DNA from: Psychrobacter namhaensis
Lineage (GTDB): Bacteria; Pseudomonadota; Gammaproteobacteria; Pseudomonadales; Moraxellaceae
Assembly (NCBI RefSeq): GCF_016107545.1
Contig: NZ_JABASS010000019.1
Coordinates: 1-44,312 of the forward strand
Length of the DNA: 44,312 bases
Direction: 5' to 3'
How positions within the stretch are numbered: the stretch's first letter is position 1; every line of letters starts with the position of its first letter. This document shows positions 9,077 to 20,626 of this stretch, in pieces. The notes under the pieces were generated by a model. The model saw nothing but the letters and a program-made list of their open reading frames with translations, was not told the DNA's origin and searched no databases. Position numbers and translations under genes: made by a program.

Positions 9077-12000
9077 TTACACCTCCTGTGTGGTGGTCGG
9101 CGCTGTATTCATTTGCGCAGCGTTATTATTGTTCATCATATCGTTAGCCATGCTACCCATCATCGTCACTGGTGCCTCAACTTTGCGTACCGACGCTGGC
9201 ATTGACGGATGAATGATACTCACCTGTCCAACTGGATAACCGATACAACCTTCTGCTAAGTAACCCACCAGCTGTACTGGCAAGGTGATTTGTTGCTTAT
9301 CGATTTCAATCGCCAAGTAATCACCGGCCGCAATATTCCAGTCTTTAGCATCATCCACACCAATACGCCATGCGGCAACAGGCAGTTGCTCAGCGACGAT
9401 TGGGCTACGAGATGCCATCATAGAGCTGGCATAGATATTATGGATAGGCACCAATTTGGCCTGTCCTTGCTGCATATCCGTCGTGTTCGCAGACGTGGCA
9501 TCAGGCGCGACGTACTGACGAGTGGCTAGGCGCGCTAGCTGATCGAATAAGCGCACTCCAGGATCGCCATTTTTTAGGTGGCCACCGACTTTATCTTGAT
9601 ACTTGTTCCATGCTTGCGGTGAGTTCCATCCTGCCACATTGGCAAAAGGAATCATCGAACTTGGTGTTTGTTTGCCGCTATAGCCTTCCATAGAGAAGGT
9701 TAAACCTGTGTCCAAATCTTTTGGCTGCATCGGCTCATGGACTGATATTGGCGCACGCATGGCGGTACGACCTGAATAGCGGCGCGGCTGACGGGCAATT
9801 TTAAGACCTGTAATACGGTAATCGGCATCTGGTGCCGCGCCTTTGATACCCGCAAGTTTAGGATGCGTTGCAATCAAGGCATTGATCACATCATCAAGCT
9901 GCGTCCAATCGACATCACGGCCTTCAACGCTGCTATGGACCGCATGTAGCCAGCGCCAGCCTTCTTTGATGCTGCTCATTGGATGGTAGTAGTTGTTGTC
10001 ATACACTTGGAAAAAGCGCTGCGCCCGTCCTTCAGCCGATATCAAGGTGCCATCCGCTTCTGCAAAGCTTGCGGCTGGCAAGACAATATCGACGTCTTTG
10101 TGCCAATCGAGCAGCTGATGATCTAAGGCTATGACGGTTTTATCAGTCAATAGCTGCGTTAATTTACTGGCATCAATCGCGTCTGTCAGTTGGTTTTCAG
10201 CGACCACCACCACATCAAAATCGGTCGCTAGCAGCTCTTCAACTGACTGACCGCCAAGCAAGCAAACGCCCATGCTGTTGGCATCAGGAACGGTCAAATA
10301 AATACCCGCTTGAGCGTGGTAACTCTTGTTAACTTCTCTTAGCTCAGCAGTTTCAGCAGGCTCACGCTCAACATCATCTTGCGCTTCTTTATTGGTGCCC
10401 GTTGCAGGCTTGGCGGGTTTTGCTGATAGCTCTTTGTCTTCTTCAGGTTGCTCAGTTTGTGCCTGTTTTTCTACTGCACGGAGCTGCTTATCACGAACCA
10501 TAGCATTATGCGCTTCAACTTGTTGCTGCTCAGTCGCTTTGATTGCCGCGCGTTTTTGCGTTAAGACCTGAGTAATTTGTGCCGCTGCTTCTATCAATGC
10601 CGTAGAAGATAAGCTGCTACCGGATATGACCAATGGTTTATCCGCTTGGATCAAATCATAAGCGATTTGCTGCGCCAATGCTTGCATGCCGTCATTATCA
10701 GGACTGGCATCAGTGTTTTGTTCAGCTGTTTGTGGATCTGTTATGTCTGCTAAATCATCAGCGAAGCTTGCAATCTCATCAGCCACTTTAAAGCCAAGTT
10801 TGGTGATATCTTCAGGCGTCGCGACCACGCTCACTTTACTGATGTCTTCTAGCTTGGTTTGCGTCACATCGATGACATAAACTGGGCTTAGTGCATCTTG
10901 CGCGATACGTTTGACCGGTTCTGCAAGCCAAGACTGTGTCTTCAACGCGGCGGCCATTTTTAGCCCTTCGTTTTTTGCGGCTTGACGTACTGATAATGCG
11001 ACACGCGATGACGTTTGGGTAATGTCTTCGCCCAATACCAGCACTGCATCATGACTTTCAATATCTGTCATGCTTGGGTTATAGATACCCTCAGTACTAA
11101 GCACTTCGATACATTTATTGACCAGAGATTGCTGCTGATGGTTCAGGCCTGTCGAGAAGTTATTAAAGCCGACGAGGTTTTTTAGCGCAAAGTTAGTCTC
11201 AAGGCTGGCACGTGGCGAGCCAATACCAATGACTTTTTTGTCCTTGATACGTTTGATGGTTTCATCGAGTGCGTAGTCAATATTGATTTTGACATGCTTA
11301 TCATTGATACGCTCAAGCGCTTGGGTTGGGCGATCGGCACGATTGACATAGCCGTAACCAAAACGACCACGGTCACACAAGAAGTAACGGTTTACGTCAC
11401 CGTTGTAGCGGTTTTCGATGCGGCGTAATTCACCATAACGCTCGCCCGGTGAAGTGTTACAACCCGCCGAGCAGCCGTGACAGATGCTAGGCGCATACTG
11501 CATGTCCCATTTACGGTTGTAGCGCTCAGAATGCGTCTTATCAGTGAACACACCCGTTGGGCAAACTTCGGTTAAGTTGCCTGAGAACTCGCTTTCAAAC
11601 TGTCCGTCTTGATCACGGCCAAAATAAACACGATTGTTTGAGCCATAAACACCCAAATCTTCGCCGCCCGCATAGTCTTTATAAAAGCGAACACAGCGAT
11701 AGCACGCGATACAACGATTCATCTCGTGGGCGATAAAGGGGCCAAGCTCTTGGTTGTGATGGGTACGCTTGGTAAAGCGATAGCGACGACGACTATGGCC
11801 TGACATATAAGTCATGTCTTGCAAATGACAATGACCGCCCTCTTCACAAGTTGGACAATCATGCGGATGGTTGGTCATGAGTAGCTCAACCATCGACTTA
11901 CGAAACGCTTTGGCTTCATCGTCAGTGACTGAGATGTACGTGTCATTCTCAGGTGCGACCATGCAAGACATGACAAGGCGACCGCGACCCGCTTCCATAT

Positions 12001-12172
12001 CCTCGGCGTTTTGGAATTGCTTGACCGCGCACTGACGGCACGAGCCTACTGAGCCTAGGGCGGGATGATAACAAAAATACGGCACATCAATGCCGAGTGA
12101 TAAGCAGGCTTGTAGTAAGTTGTCGCTGCTATCTACTTCGACAGTGGTTCCATCAATATGTATGACTGCCAT
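9077..12172 (-). CDS. nuoG: NADH-quinone oxidoreductase subunit G
   Basis: This 1031-residue iron-sulfur subunit belongs to the molybdopterin-oxidoreductase fold. Cluster ligands visible are N1b (C34, C45, C48, C70), the His/Cys3 cluster N5 (H102, C106, C109, C115), N4 (C154, C157, C160, C204) and the off-path N7 (C231, C234, C238, C266). N7 is present, as in E. coli. The protein is more than 100 residues longer than E. coli NuoG (about 908, from memory). Most of the excess is a charged Gln/Glu/Lys/Ala-rich stretch at about residues 541-618, which looks like a surface insertion. A Met/Asn-rich tail (residues about 1010-1031) ends the protein. It lies 10 bp after nuoF. Confidence 0.95.
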   Translation of the reverse strand: MAVIHIDGTTVEVDSSDNLLQACLSLGIDVPYFCYHPALGSVGSCRQCAVKQFQNAEDMEAGRGRLVMSCMVAPENDTYISVTDDEAKAFRKSMVELLMTNHPHDCPTCEEGGHCHLQDMTYMSGHSRRRYRFTKRTHHNQELGPFIAHEMNRCIACYRCVRFYKDYAGGEDLGVYGSNNRVYFGRDQDGQFESEFSGNLTEVCPTGVFTDKTHSERYNRKWDMQYAPSICHGCSAGCNTSPGERYGELRRIENRYNGDVNRYFLCDRGRFGYGYVNRADRPTQALERINDKHVKINIDYALDETIKRIKDKKVIGIGSPRASLETNFALKNLVGFNNFSTGLNHQQQSLVNKCIEVLSTEGIYNPSMTDIESHDAVLVLGEDITQTSSRVALSVRQAAKNEGLKMAAALKTQSWLAEPVKRIAQDALSPVYVIDVTQTKLEDISKVSVVATPEDITKLGFKVADEIASFADDLADITDPQTAEQNTDASPDNDGMQALAQQIAYDLIQADKPLVISGSSLSSTALIEAAAQITQVLTQKRAAIKATEQQQVEAHNAMVRDKQLRAVEKQAQTEQPEEDKELSAKPAKPATGTNKEAQDDVEREPAETAELREVNKSYHAQAGIYLTVPDANSMGVCLLGGQSVEELLATDFDVVVVAENQLTDAIDASKLTQLLTDKTVIALDHQLLDWHKDVDIVLPAASFAEADGTLISAEGRAQRFFQVYDNNYYHPMSSIKEGWRWLHAVHSSVEGRDVDWTQLDDVINALIATHPKLAGIKGAAPDADYRITGLKIARQPRRYSGRTAMRAPISVHEPMQPKDLDTGLTFSMEGYSGKQTPSSMIPFANVAGWNSPQAWNKYQDKVGGHLKNGDPGVRLFDQLARLATRQYVAPDATSANTTDMQQGQAKLVPIHNIYASSMMASRSPIVAEQLPVAAWRIGVDDAKDWNIAAGDYLAIEIDKQQITLPVQLVGYLAEGCIGYPVGQVSIIHPSMPASVRKVEAPVTMMGSMANDMMNNNNAAQMNTAPTTTQEV

Positions 12173-12182
12173 GCCGCTCTCC

Positions 12183-13607
12183 TTATTTCACTACTGGCTG
12201 TTGATTGGCTGCAGCATCAATGACGTCTACACCAACCGCCTGCGCGATTTTTTGATCAAACTCAGGACGGAAATATTTAATCGCACTCATGAGTGGCTCC
12301 ATCGCACCCGGCGCATGCGCACAGAATGTCTTGCCAATCCATAAGTCACGCGTGAGGCCCTCTAGTTTTTCGACATCGCCCACTTGTCCCTCGCCATCAT
12401 TGATAGCGGTGAGCAGTTTAACGCCCCACGGCAGCCCATCACGGCATGGTGTACACCAACCGCATGATTCGCGCTGAAAGAAAATCTCAAGATTACGCAG
12501 CAGTGGCACCATGTCTTGTGATTCATCGACCACCATGATCAGCCCTGTACCCATACGGCTACCGGCTTTTTGAATGGGGTCAAAGTCTACCACCACATCT
12601 AAATGCTCTGCGGTCAAAAAGTCGGTCGATGCGCCGCCTGGCAACCACGCTTTTAGTTTTTTGCCGTCTTTCATACCGCCCGCCAAGTCTTCAATAATCT
12701 CACGAGCGGTGTAACCAAAAGGCAGCTCCCATAGGCCTGGGTCGTTCACCCGTCCTGAACAGCCAAACAGCTTAGTACCAGGGGTGTCACTTTTACCTTT
12801 AATCTTAGATAGCGACTGATACCAGTCTACGCCATGATTTAAAATCGCTGGCATATTACTTAAGGTCTCAACGTTATTGACAACTGTTGGACGGCCCCAT
12901 GCGCCAGAGATTTGTGGAAACGGCGGTTTGGTACGTGGGTTGGCACGGCGACCTTCTAAGCAGTTAATAAGTGCCGTCTCTTCACCGCAAATATAACGTC
13001 CAGCGCCCGTGTGCACATGCAAATTAAAACTAAAATCTGAGCCTAAAATGTTATCGCCCATTAGATTATTGGCCAAACACTCTTCGATGGCAGTAACCAA
13101 ACGCTCAGCGGCTAGAATGTATTCACCGCGGATAAAGATATAGCCATCCGTCGCTCCGATAGCGTGAGCGGTGATCAGCATCCCTTCGATCAGCTGAAAC
13201 GGCAGACGCTCCATGAGCAAACGGTCTTTAAACGTACCTGGCTCCATCTCATCCGCGTTACAAATGAGATAGCGCGGCAAACCGTCCGGCGGCGACATAA
13301 ATGACCACTTCAATCCAGCGTTAAAACCTGCGCCACCGCGACCTCTGACATTGGCAGCTTTAATCATATTGCCCACATCTTTAGGTGACTTACTTAACGC
13401 TTGCTTTAAGCCAGTAAAGCCTTTTAAAGACTCGTAGGTTGCCAGATCAAGCACGGCATCATGATGCGCCAAACGCCAAGTCAAAGGCTTGGTTTCACTA
13501 GTGGCTGTCGCTTTATCACCATAAATCGGAACACGCTGTGCATTCAATTGGCTTGGCGCTTGGCCTTGGCCGCGACGAGCAATTTGCTCTGAAATCGTTA
13601 AACTCAT
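12183..13607 (-). CDS. nuoF: NADH-quinone oxidoreductase subunit F
   Basis: This 474-residue subunit binds NADH and FMN and starts electron flow into complex I. It contains the NADH/FMN glycine-rich loop [13 protein letters not shown], a second glycine-rich region ([19 protein letters not shown]) and the [4Fe-4S] N3 motif [12 protein letters not shown], with a fourth cysteine in [10 protein letters not shown]. About 30 residues before the core are loosely conserved. The start overlaps the nuoE stop by 4 bp. Confidence 0.96.
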   Translation of the reverse strand: MSLTISEQIARRGQGQAPSQLNAQRVPIYGDKATATSETKPLTWRLAHHDAVLDLATYESLKGFTGLKQALSKSPKDVGNMIKAANVRGRGGAGFNAGLKWSFMSPPDGLPRYLICNADEMEPGTFKDRLLMERLPFQLIEGMLITAHAIGATDGYIFIRGEYILAAERLVTAIEECLANNLMGDNILGSDFSFNLHVHTGAGRYICGEETALINCLEGRRANPRTKPPFPQISGAWGRPTVVNNVETLSNMPAILNHGVDWYQSLSKIKGKSDTPGTKLFGCSGRVNDPGLWELPFGYTAREIIEDLAGGMKDGKKLKAWLPGGASTDFLTAEHLDVVVDFDPIQKAGSRMGTGLIMVVDESQDMVPLLRNLEIFFQRESCGWCTPCRDGLPWGVKLLTAINDGEGQVGDVEKLEGLTRDLWIGKTFCAHAPGAMEPLMSAIKYFRPEFDQKIAQAVGVDVIDAAANQQPVVK

Positions 13608-14113
13608 GCGTATAGCTCCAATAATTGCGCAACCTCAGATGGCTGGACAGGGCCATAAGTGTCTTCATCAATCAACACTGCTGGCCCCTTATCACAGTTT
13701 CCTAAGCAGCAAATCGGCAATAGCGTAAAGCGGCCATCTGCGGTTGTCTGGCCATAATCAATACCGAGCTGCGATCTGATCTCAGCGGAGAGCGCTTCAT
13801 AACCCGTTAAGTAGCAAGCCACCGAATCACAAATAAGAATGACATGGCGCCCGACAGGCTGACGATAAATGCGATTAAAGAAAGTGGCGACGCCATCCAT
13901 ATCTGACATCGGAATGTCTAAGATGTTGGCGATGGCATTGACTTGCGCATCATCAACCCAACCGTTGCGCTTTTGCACGATTTTTAGGGCATCGAGCGAG
14001 GCTGCACGTGCCTGTGGGTAATGATGCATAAACTCATGAATGGCAGTGATTTCCTCAGCGGTGAGGATGCTTGCCACATCTACTTTTGGCATTTTGTCGG
14101 AAACAATTTTCAT
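13604..14113 (-). CDS. nuoE: NADH-quinone oxidoreductase subunit E
   Basis: This 169-residue thioredoxin-fold subunit holds the [2Fe-2S] cluster N1a. The four ligands are visible in [10 protein letters not shown] and [10 protein letters not shown]. It pairs with NuoF at the tip of the peripheral arm. The length is normal. A GAGGAAAG sequence precedes the ATG by about 10 bases. The 144-bp gap to nuoCD holds no further gene. Confidence 0.95.
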   Translation of the reverse strand: MKIVSDKMPKVDVASILTAEEITAIHEFMHHYPQARAASLDALKIVQKRNGWVDDAQVNAIANILDIPMSDMDGVATFFNRIYRQPVGRHVILICDSVACYLTGYEALSAEIRSQLGIDYGQTTADGRFTLLPICCLGNCDKGPAVLIDEDTYGPVQPSEVAQLLELYA

Positions 14114-14257
14114 AATCTTTTATCTTTCCTCACTCATCCTGCTCTATCACAAGGCAACGTCAGTCATACTGCAACCGTGACCATATTGACGTGTGAGAGC
14201 ATTTTGGTGTGCCATTTGGCAATAATATATTGATTAATATCTCTTTTTTCACAAACG

Positions 14258-16033
14258 CTAACGGTCACAATCCGCCATTACAATATCAATCGACGCCAAA
14301 TACATAATAGCATCGGATACAAGCGAGCCATTGATGACTGACGGCATTTGCTGCAAATGGGCAAACGTCGGCGTACGAATACGCGTGCGATAGCTCATCG
14401 TGGCTTTGTCTGATGTAATGTAATAGCTGTTCAAACCTTTGGTCGCCTCGACGATCGTCGTACACTCGCCCGCTGGCATCACAGGTCCCCACGATACTGA
14501 GATAAAGTGGTTAATCAGTGTCTCAATATCGTTTAGCGTACGGTCTTTTGGCGGTGGTACAGCCAGAGGGTGATCGGCCTTGTAAGGTCCTTGTGGCATG
14601 TTGTCCATACACTGGCGAATAATACGTAACGACTGACGCATCTCTTCGACTTTCACCATACAGCGATCATAAGCGTCACCGTTATACCCAACTGGCACTT
14701 CAAAATCGTAATTTTCATAGCCCATATATGGCCGTGCTTTACGCAGATCAAAGTCCACGCCGGTGGCACGTAGACCTGCCCCAGTGACGCCCCACGCCAG
14801 CGCTTGCTTGGCATTGTATTGTGCCACACCTTGGGTACGGCCTTTAAGCACACTGTTTTGCAATGCCGCTTTGACGTACTCGTCCAAGCGTTTTGGCATC
14901 CAATCTAAGAACTCACGGACCAAACGCTGCCAGCCGCGCGGCAAATCAGCCGCCGTACCGCCGATACGGAACCAAGCCGGATGCATACGATAACCGGTCA
15001 CCGCTTCGATGACGTCATAGGCTTTTTGGCGATCGGTAAACATATAGAACACCGGGGTCATGCCGCCTGCATCCTGAATGAAAGTACCGACAAACAGTAG
15101 GTTATTGGTAATACGGAAAAACTCGCTCATCATCACGCGGATGGTTTCAGCGCGCGGTGGAACCGTAATACCAGCCAGCTTTTCGACCGACATGATGTAC
15201 GGCAGCTCATTCATCACACCGCCGAGATAATCGATACGGTCAGTATAAGGAATGTATGAATGCCACGTTTGACGCTCAGCCATCTTTTCTGCGCCGCGAT
15301 GGTGATAGCCAATGTCAGGGATACAATCGACCACTTCTTCGCCATCCAGCTGCAACACCAAACGGAACGCACCATGAGCCGAGGGATGGTTAGGACCAAT
15401 GTTCAAGAACATAAAGTCCTCATCACGCCCTGAGCGCTTCATGCCCCACTCTTCTGGGACAAAACGCAGGTTCTCTTGCTCGTATTGCTGCTTTGCTGTG
15501 TTCAAGAAGTACGGCGTAAACTCCGTCGCACGCGCGTGATACTCTTTACGCAGTGGATGCCCTTCCCAATACTTGGGTAATAAGATGCGGGTCAAATGGG
15601 GGTGACCACTAAAGACCACACCGAACATATCCCACACTTCGCGCTCATACCAATTGGCATTTGGCCAAATCTGGGTGGCGCTCGGCACATTGAGATCATC
15701 TTCACTCAGCGCCACTTTAATGCGTATATCACTATTACGCTCAAGCGACATCAGATGATAAAACACCGTAAAATCACTGTCAGGCAAGCCGCCACGATGC
15801 TGGCGCAGACGCTCGTCGATGGCAGACAAGTCAAATAGCATGACATAGGGCTTGGGCAATTTACGCAAGAACAAGAGAATGTCTAGTAAATCAGCACGCG
15901 CGACCCAAACTGTTGGAATCTCATCCACAGTGTGCTGTATCACAAACTTGCCAGCATACTTATCTTCCAACTCTTTGATAACAGCTGGAACAGGCTGAAT
16001 CTTAGGATCTATATTTTCGACTACCGTGACCAT
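14258..16033 (-). CDS. nuoC: NADH-quinone oxidoreductase fused subunit C/D
   Basis: This 591-residue protein joins NuoC (residues about 1-185, ending in the HPLRKEY region) to NuoD (about 205-591), as in E. coli, where the fused gene is called nuoC or nuoCD. NuoD forms the quinone pocket with NuoB. Seen here are the [12 protein letters not shown] loop, the RIDYLGG segment, and the C-terminal MADCDR ending that replaces the hydrogenase nickel motif. It is flanked by unusually long gaps of 148 bp (to nuoB) and 144 bp (to nuoE). Confidence 0.96.
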   Translation of the reverse strand: MVTVVENIDPKIQPVPAVIKELEDKYAGKFVIQHTVDEIPTVWVARADLLDILLFLRKLPKPYVMLFDLSAIDERLRQHRGGLPDSDFTVFYHLMSLERNSDIRIKVALSEDDLNVPSATQIWPNANWYEREVWDMFGVVFSGHPHLTRILLPKYWEGHPLRKEYHARATEFTPYFLNTAKQQYEQENLRFVPEEWGMKRSGRDEDFMFLNIGPNHPSAHGAFRLVLQLDGEEVVDCIPDIGYHHRGAEKMAERQTWHSYIPYTDRIDYLGGVMNELPYIMSVEKLAGITVPPRAETIRVMMSEFFRITNNLLFVGTFIQDAGGMTPVFYMFTDRQKAYDVIEAVTGYRMHPAWFRIGGTAADLPRGWQRLVREFLDWMPKRLDEYVKAALQNSVLKGRTQGVAQYNAKQALAWGVTGAGLRATGVDFDLRKARPYMGYENYDFEVPVGYNGDAYDRCMVKVEEMRQSLRIIRQCMDNMPQGPYKADHPLAVPPPKDRTLNDIETLINHFISVSWGPVMPAGECTTIVEATKGLNSYYITSDKATMSYRTRIRTPTFAHLQQMPSVINGSLVSDAIMYLASIDIVMADCDR

Positions 16034-16181
16034 GAATGATGTATTCCTTCATTAATCATAACTGAGCTATGTTAAACATAAGCGAACTATGATGAGCGTA
16101 TGCACACTTAACCCGTTTAGGGATTTTTAATTATCGAGCCAAACTGCCCGCTTAAACCATCACTGGCTAAACACCGGCTGA

Positions 16182-16850
16182 CTAAATACTGTCTGGGCTA
16201 CGCAAGTTTTTCACAGCGATACGATCCGCTTGCTTACGGTCACGCTCAGGCGTCATTTGCGGCTGATACACACCCTGCTCATTGACATGAATGCCAAGCG
16301 GGCGGCGCTCTTTGGTGATGGACTCTTGTAGCAGCATTAACCCTTGAATCAAGGCTTCTGGGCGCGGCGGACAGCCTGGCACATAAACATCTACGGGGAT
16401 AATTTTATCGACGCCTTGTACCACAGAATAAATGTCGTACATACCGCCAGAGTTAGCACAGGCCCCCATAGAGATGACCCATTTTGGCTCAAGCATTTGC
16501 TCGTATAGACGCTGAATGACAGGCGCCATTTTAATAAAGCAAGTACCAGCGACGATCATGACATCTGCCTGACGGGGCGAGGCACGAATAACCTCTGCCC
16601 CAAAGCGAGACAAATCGTGGACCGCTGTTAAGGTCGTGGCATATTCGACATAACAGCAAGACGTACCAAAGTTAAATGGCCAGAGCGAGTGCTTGCGCCC
16701 CCAGTTTGCTGTCGAATGGACGAGGTCTTCGAGACGACCCATAAAGACATTTTTATTGACTTCATCTTCGATAGGATCGTTGACCGTTTGACTGGTCTGT
16801 GCAGGATAGGTATCTGCATCAGGGTTGGCTTTTGTTAATGTGTATTTCAT
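16182..16850 (-). CDS. nuoB: NADH-quinone oxidoreductase subunit B
   Basis: This subunit holds the terminal [4Fe-4S] cluster N2, which gives electrons to quinone. The ligands are the double cysteine in [10 protein letters not shown], one in MGACANSGG and one in PGCPPRPE. The reading frame is open to a TTG at 16859, but the ATG at 16850 is preferred because AAAGG lies 9 bases before it. This gives 222 residues. The N-terminal 35 residues and the C-terminal tail after ITKERRPLG are hydrophilic. The 170-bp gap before it contains a hairpin. Confidence 0.95.
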   Translation of the reverse strand: MKYTLTKANPDADTYPAQTSQTVNDPIEDEVNKNVFMGRLEDLVHSTANWGRKHSLWPFNFGTSCCYVEYATTLTAVHDLSRFGAEVIRASPRQADVMIVAGTCFIKMAPVIQRLYEQMLEPKWVISMGACANSGGMYDIYSVVQGVDKIIPVDVYVPGCPPRPEALIQGLMLLQESITKERRPLGIHVNEQGVYQPQMTPERDRKQADRIAVKNLRSPDSI

Positions 16851-16869
16851 AACATACAACCTTTATATT

Positions 16870-16909
16870 AGGCGTCGCGTGGCAAACACCTTGCCATCAC
16901 GACGGCCTT
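16870..16909 (-). other. hairpin between nuoA and nuoB
   Basis: An imperfect stem (AGGC-GTCG-TGGCA against TGCCA-CGAC-GCCT with small internal loops) lies a few bases before the nuoB ribosome binding site. No T-run follows. It could be a processing or mRNA stability element that sets the relative expression of the first two cistrons. This role is inference. Confidence 0.4.
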
Positions 16910-17028
16910 AACTTCTATTATGAATAAATGATCATTAATATACATTCAATAGACAAACATGACGGCGTCATCCTGTCTCTGCTAACAGCCTTTATCCGCT
17001 ACAAAAAGCCTGACGAGACCGTTAGCCA

Positions 17029-17652
17029 CTAACGCCCAACGTTATCACGCGGAGCAGACGACACAAAATCCACGGAAGTGACATGACCGGTGGTATTAAT
17101 ATGATCGATGTTTTGTAGGTGACGGCGATTGGTCTCAATATTGTTTGAGACATTAATTTGTCCTGAGGACTGCGCTGGTATTTTGCCCGTCGGATCAACC
17201 ATCAGCTCATCAACCCCATCAAAGCCCGTGATGTCTGCCAAATTAAAGCCTGCGGGCGCGGCATACAGACGTTCTTTTTTACGGCGCTTGTCAGCTGGGG
17301 CCCAGTTCATCGCACCTAAGCTTAGCTCATAGATCAAACCGATGATTAAGATGGTAATAAAGACGGCGGCAGCAGCAAAGCCAAGCCAGCCCGCTTCACG
17401 CACTGACACCGCATAAGCGTAAAGATATAGCGCTTCTAGATCAAAGATAACAAAGAAAATCGCCACCAAGTAGAATTTGGCAGACAAACGAATACGGGCG
17501 TTGCCAGATCCGACAACACCCGCTTCAAATACTTCTTCTTTTTGTGAACCTTGAGAGCGACCACCAAGCAAACGCGGAACGGCCAGCATAAAGACAACTA
17601 GCCCAATGGCGGCTAAGATAAAAGCAATGGCTGACCAATTAAAAGCAGACAT
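17029..17652 (-). CDS. nuoA: NADH-quinone oxidoreductase subunit A
   Basis: This 207-residue three-helix membrane subunit is the first gene of the operon. The family signature FFVIFDLEALYLYAYA (residues about 66-81) and the second and third helices are clear. The core ends near residue 120. Residues 131-207 form a polar tail rich in Asn, Asp and Thr that the usual NuoA (about 120-147 residues) lacks. A GAGGAG sequence lies 11 bases before the ATG. Confidence 0.94.
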   Translation of the reverse strand: MSAFNWSAIAFILAAIGLVVFMLAVPRLLGGRSQGSQKEEVFEAGVVGSGNARIRLSAKFYLVAIFFVIFDLEALYLYAYAVSVREAGWLGFAAAAVFITILIIGLIYELSLGAMNWAPADKRRKKERLYAAPAGFNLADITGFDGVDELMVDPTGKIPAQSSGQINVSNNIETNRRHLQNIDHINTTGHVTSVDFVSSAPRDNVGR

Positions 17653-17927
17653 GATAATACGTGCTCCTCACCCAATCGAGTGTTAAGCCCAGCGTAAATA
17701 TGACCTATTTTAAGGCCATCTAGCGATAGGCATAACGCAGACAAAAATACAAAGCGACTGTCATTGAGCCACTGTATTTAAGTTACTATTTTAGGGTCTG
17801 TGCTGGTAACAACCAATTATCAAGCTTATTGACGACGATGTCAGACGTGACCAACTGTAGATATTCCGGTATGCGCGGATAAAAGGCTGGTCGCCTAACG
17901 CATCTCCTAACAACGTAAGATCAACGT

Positions 17928-17970
17928 ATTAAATCAATATCATATCCGAGGTTTACTTAATTGATTTAAT
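17928..17970. promoter_or_regulatory. 11-bp inverted repeat, possible operator
   Basis: ATTAAATCAAT (17928-17938) and ATTGATTTAAT (17960-17970) are exact reverse complements with arm centres 32 bp apart, about three helical turns. The site lies 276-318 bp upstream of the nuoA start. It may be a binding site for a dimeric or tetrameric regulator, but the AT-rich sequence makes chance possible. Confidence 0.35.
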
Positions 17971-18087
17971 AGCTCATTACACGTGGTCAATCATGACGTG
18001 ACAACTGGCATAAATTATTTACGTACTATACGCATATCAGCGCCCAAAAGCTAGTTTTTAACTGTATTGAACGGTCACTTTATCTGC

Positions 18088-18107
18088 AAAAAAAATGTGT
18101 TTTTTTT
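18088..18107. repeat. A8-TGTG-T8 palindrome
   Basis: Eight A, then TGTG, then eight T form a perfect stem or a rigid A-tract/T-tract junction in the nuo-rep spacer. It could act as bent DNA, an UP-like element or a bidirectional terminator for stray transcripts. No function is established. Confidence 0.4.
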
Positions 18108-18271
18108 ACCATAAGTTATGATATAGACGTTACCTTATATTAACCCCAAATCCGCACTTTTAGCCCCTAGCGGTTGCAGTAGCGGTTTTCCTCATTTTCT
18201 AAGACCTCAATCGGCGGCTTTAACGCACGGATTCAGCACCCAACTCCTCCCCAAAGTCACGGTTTTTGCTT

Positions 18272-18277
18272 TATAAT
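18272..18277 (+). promoter_or_regulatory. -10 hexamer of a putative rep promoter
   Basis: A perfect TATAAT is preceded by TTTTTGCT and lies 187 bp before the rep start codon. No good -35 box is visible at 16-18 bp, so the promoter call is moderate. Confidence 0.4.
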
Positions 18278-18463
18278 AGCCAACCTAAATTCAATGGCTT
18301 ACTATCATTATATTGTCGTTGAGTCACAAATCCTCTTACCCTTATGATGTGATTTTTTATTAAAAACGTCACGATATCCATTTTAATGATACACGCCGCC
18401 TGCATTTAGCTATGATGTTATCAGCGCACCCCACTTTTTTGCTTTTGTCTTACAGGTCACGTT

Positions 18464-20497
18464 ATGAGTCAACTTAATCCCAAACAAACCGAGGCCATGC
18501 TTTACGTATCCGGGCCATTGCTTGTGCTAGCAGGTGCAGGTTCCGGTAAGACGTCAGTGATTACGCGCAAGATTGCCTATCTGATCGAAGAGTGCGACAT
18601 GCCAGCGGAGCGCATCACTGCCGTGACCTTTACCAATAAAGCGGCACGCGAGATGAAAGCCCGTGTCAGTAAACTGTTGCCAAGCGAAAAAATGCGTGGA
18701 CTGACCGTGTCCACCTTTCACCAATTTGGCCTACAGTTTTTACGCTACGAGCTGATTCATACCCCGCTTAAGGGCAACTTCTCTATCATGGACAGCGACG
18801 ACAGTAAGCGTTTGCTCATGGAGCTGATGATGCGCGATAACTTGAGCGGCGCTGAGAGTCGTGAGCTGGTGGGTAAAGCGATCAAGATGATTTCGGATTG
18901 GAAAAACGATTTGATTGAGCCTGATCAGGCAATGGAAACGTTAGACGATCCGGAAGACATGATTTTTGCGACCCTTTATGCCCTATACGAGCGCAACCTA
19001 CGCGCGTATAACGCGGTTGATTTTGATGACTTGATTGTACTGCCAACGAAAATACTGCGTGAAAATGCGCAGTTGCGTGACAAATGGCAAAACCGTATCC
19101 GCTATCTGCTCGTCGATGAGTATCAAGATACCAACACCGCTCAGTATGAAATGATCAAATATTTGGTCGGGCCGCAAGGGCGTTTTACGGTCGTGGGTGA
19201 CGATGACCAATCTATCTATGCGTGGCGCGGGGCCAAGCCTGAAAACATGGCGCTACTCAAAGAAGATTTTCCAAAGCTCAAAATCGTCATGCTTGAGCAA
19301 AATTACCGCTCAACCACGCGTATTTTAACCTCGGCCAACGCGGTCATTCTCAACAATGAGCATTTGTTTGAGAAAAAACTGTGGTCAGATAAAGGCCAAG
19401 GCGAAAAAATCCGTATTATCAACTGCCGTAACGACGATGATGAGTCCGAGCGTGTGGCCAAAGAAATCGTCACACATAAACTGCGTTTTGGGAATGAGTG
19501 GGAGCAATATGCCGTCCTTTATCGCAGTAACTTTCAAGCGCGTATGTTAGAGGCACAATTGCGGCAGCTGCAAGTGCCTTATAAGTTATCCGGCGGTCAG
19601 TCGTTTTTTGCGCGTAGTGAAATCAAAGACATCATGGGTTATCTGCGCTTGATCTTGAATCCTGAAGACGACAGTGCGTTTTTGCGGATTATTAACACGC
19701 CAAAGCGCGGCATGGGTCCTGCTACGCTTGAGAAGCTGGGCTTGTTTGCCCAAGAGCACAGCATCTCGCTACTAGCGTCTTGTACTCATGCTGGCTTGAC
19801 GCATGTCTTGCCATCAAAGGCTTACGGCACGATAAAAGAATTTGGTGAGTTTATTGAGCACTATACGCGCGAGCTCGATCAACACCCCGACCCTGTGCCT
19901 ATTGTGCGCCAGATGATCGATGAGACGGGCTATATTGACTTTGTCCGTAGTGATGCCAAAACGCCGCAACAAGAAAAAAACCGCATCGATAACATCGATA
20001 TGCTCTACACCAGCATCCAGTCGTTGATCAATCGCGCGGAAGAAGACGAAGATCGGACGATTGATACCATCATTCGTAAGCTGGTATTGCTTGATATGCT
20101 CGAGCAACAGCAAGAAGAAGAGAATACCAATAAAGTCAATCTGATGACCTTGCACGCGGCAAAAGGCCTAGAGTTTGATTACGTTTATATCATGGGGCTT
20201 GAGGAGGAGATGCTGCCGCACCGCAACTCTATCTTGAGCGAAACGGTCGAAGAAGAGCGGCGTTTGATGTACGTAGGTATTACCCGTGCGCGCCGTGAGC
20301 TAACCTTGACGCTCGCCACCCAGCGCCGTGCAGGTGGTCAAATGCGCGTTACCTCAGAGTCACGTTTTTTAGAGGAGCTGCCAGAAGATCATATTGACTG
20401 GCCGGCCAAGGCGAAAAAGAAAAAAGCCACCAAAGACCCTGAAAAAGTCGCTGATGAGTATTTGGCCAATATTCGAGCATTATTGGGTAAACGCTAG
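18464..20497 (+). CDS. rep: ATP-dependent DNA helicase Rep
   Basis: This 677-residue superfamily 1A helicase unwinds DNA 3' to 5' and helps replication forks pass obstacles. Walker A is GAGSGKT (24-30). Further motifs visible are AVTFTNKAAREM (Ia), STFHQFGL, LLVDEYQDTN (II), VGDDDQSIYAWRGA (III), LEQNYRST (IV), MTLHAAKGLEFDYVYIMGLEE (V) and EERRLMYVGITRARREL (VI). The length and the N-terminus LNPKQTEAM fit Rep better than UvrD. The C-terminal basic stretch (KAKKKKATK) is typical of a DNA-binding tail. Confidence 0.92.
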   Translation: MSQLNPKQTEAMLYVSGPLLVLAGAGSGKTSVITRKIAYLIEECDMPAERITAVTFTNKAAREMKARVSKLLPSEKMRGLTVSTFHQFGLQFLRYELIHTPLKGNFSIMDSDDSKRLLMELMMRDNLSGAESRELVGKAIKMISDWKNDLIEPDQAMETLDDPEDMIFATLYALYERNLRAYNAVDFDDLIVLPTKILRENAQLRDKWQNRIRYLLVDEYQDTNTAQYEMIKYLVGPQGRFTVVGDDDQSIYAWRGAKPENMALLKEDFPKLKIVMLEQNYRSTTRILTSANAVILNNEHLFEKKLWSDKGQGEKIRIINCRNDDDESERVAKEIVTHKLRFGNEWEQYAVLYRSNFQARMLEAQLRQLQVPYKLSGGQSFFARSEIKDIMGYLRLILNPEDDSAFLRIINTPKRGMGPATLEKLGLFAQEHSISLLASCTHAGLTHVLPSKAYGTIKEFGEFIEHYTRELDQHPDPVPIVRQMIDETGYIDFVRSDAKTPQQEKNRIDNIDMLYTSIQSLINRAEEDEDRTIDTIIRKLVLLDMLEQQQEEENTNKVNLMTLHAAKGLEFDYVYIMGLEEEMLPHRNSILSETVEEERRLMYVGITRARRELTLTLATQRRAGGQMRVTSESRFLEELPEDHIDWPAKAKKKKATKDPEKVADEYLANIRALLGKR

Positions 20498-20626
20498 CGT
20501 TCGGCTCAGTGCTTGATCGCAAAGTCAAAAGTCAATTGGCGGCTTATGGCTTAATCAAACATTTTAGGCTTTGCCCTTATTACCTCTGTTAAAAACTTTG
20601 TACCTTTTAAAAACTCTGGAACCTTT

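Larger units (their letters stand above)
17653..18463. promoter_or_regulatory. divergent spacer between nuo operon and rep
   Basis: This 811-bp region holds no convincing gene. It must carry the nuo promoter on the minus strand and the rep promoter on the plus strand. Visible elements are an 11-bp perfect inverted repeat (17928-17970), an A8-TGTG-T8 palindrome (18088-18107) and a TATAAT hexamer (18272-18277) facing rep. No confident nuo promoter hexamer pair was found by eye. Confidence 0.6.

Noticed and set aside
20498..20626. Mg2+ riboswitch before mgtE
   Set aside because: The 129-bp gap shows no recognisable riboswitch architecture or terminator hairpin.
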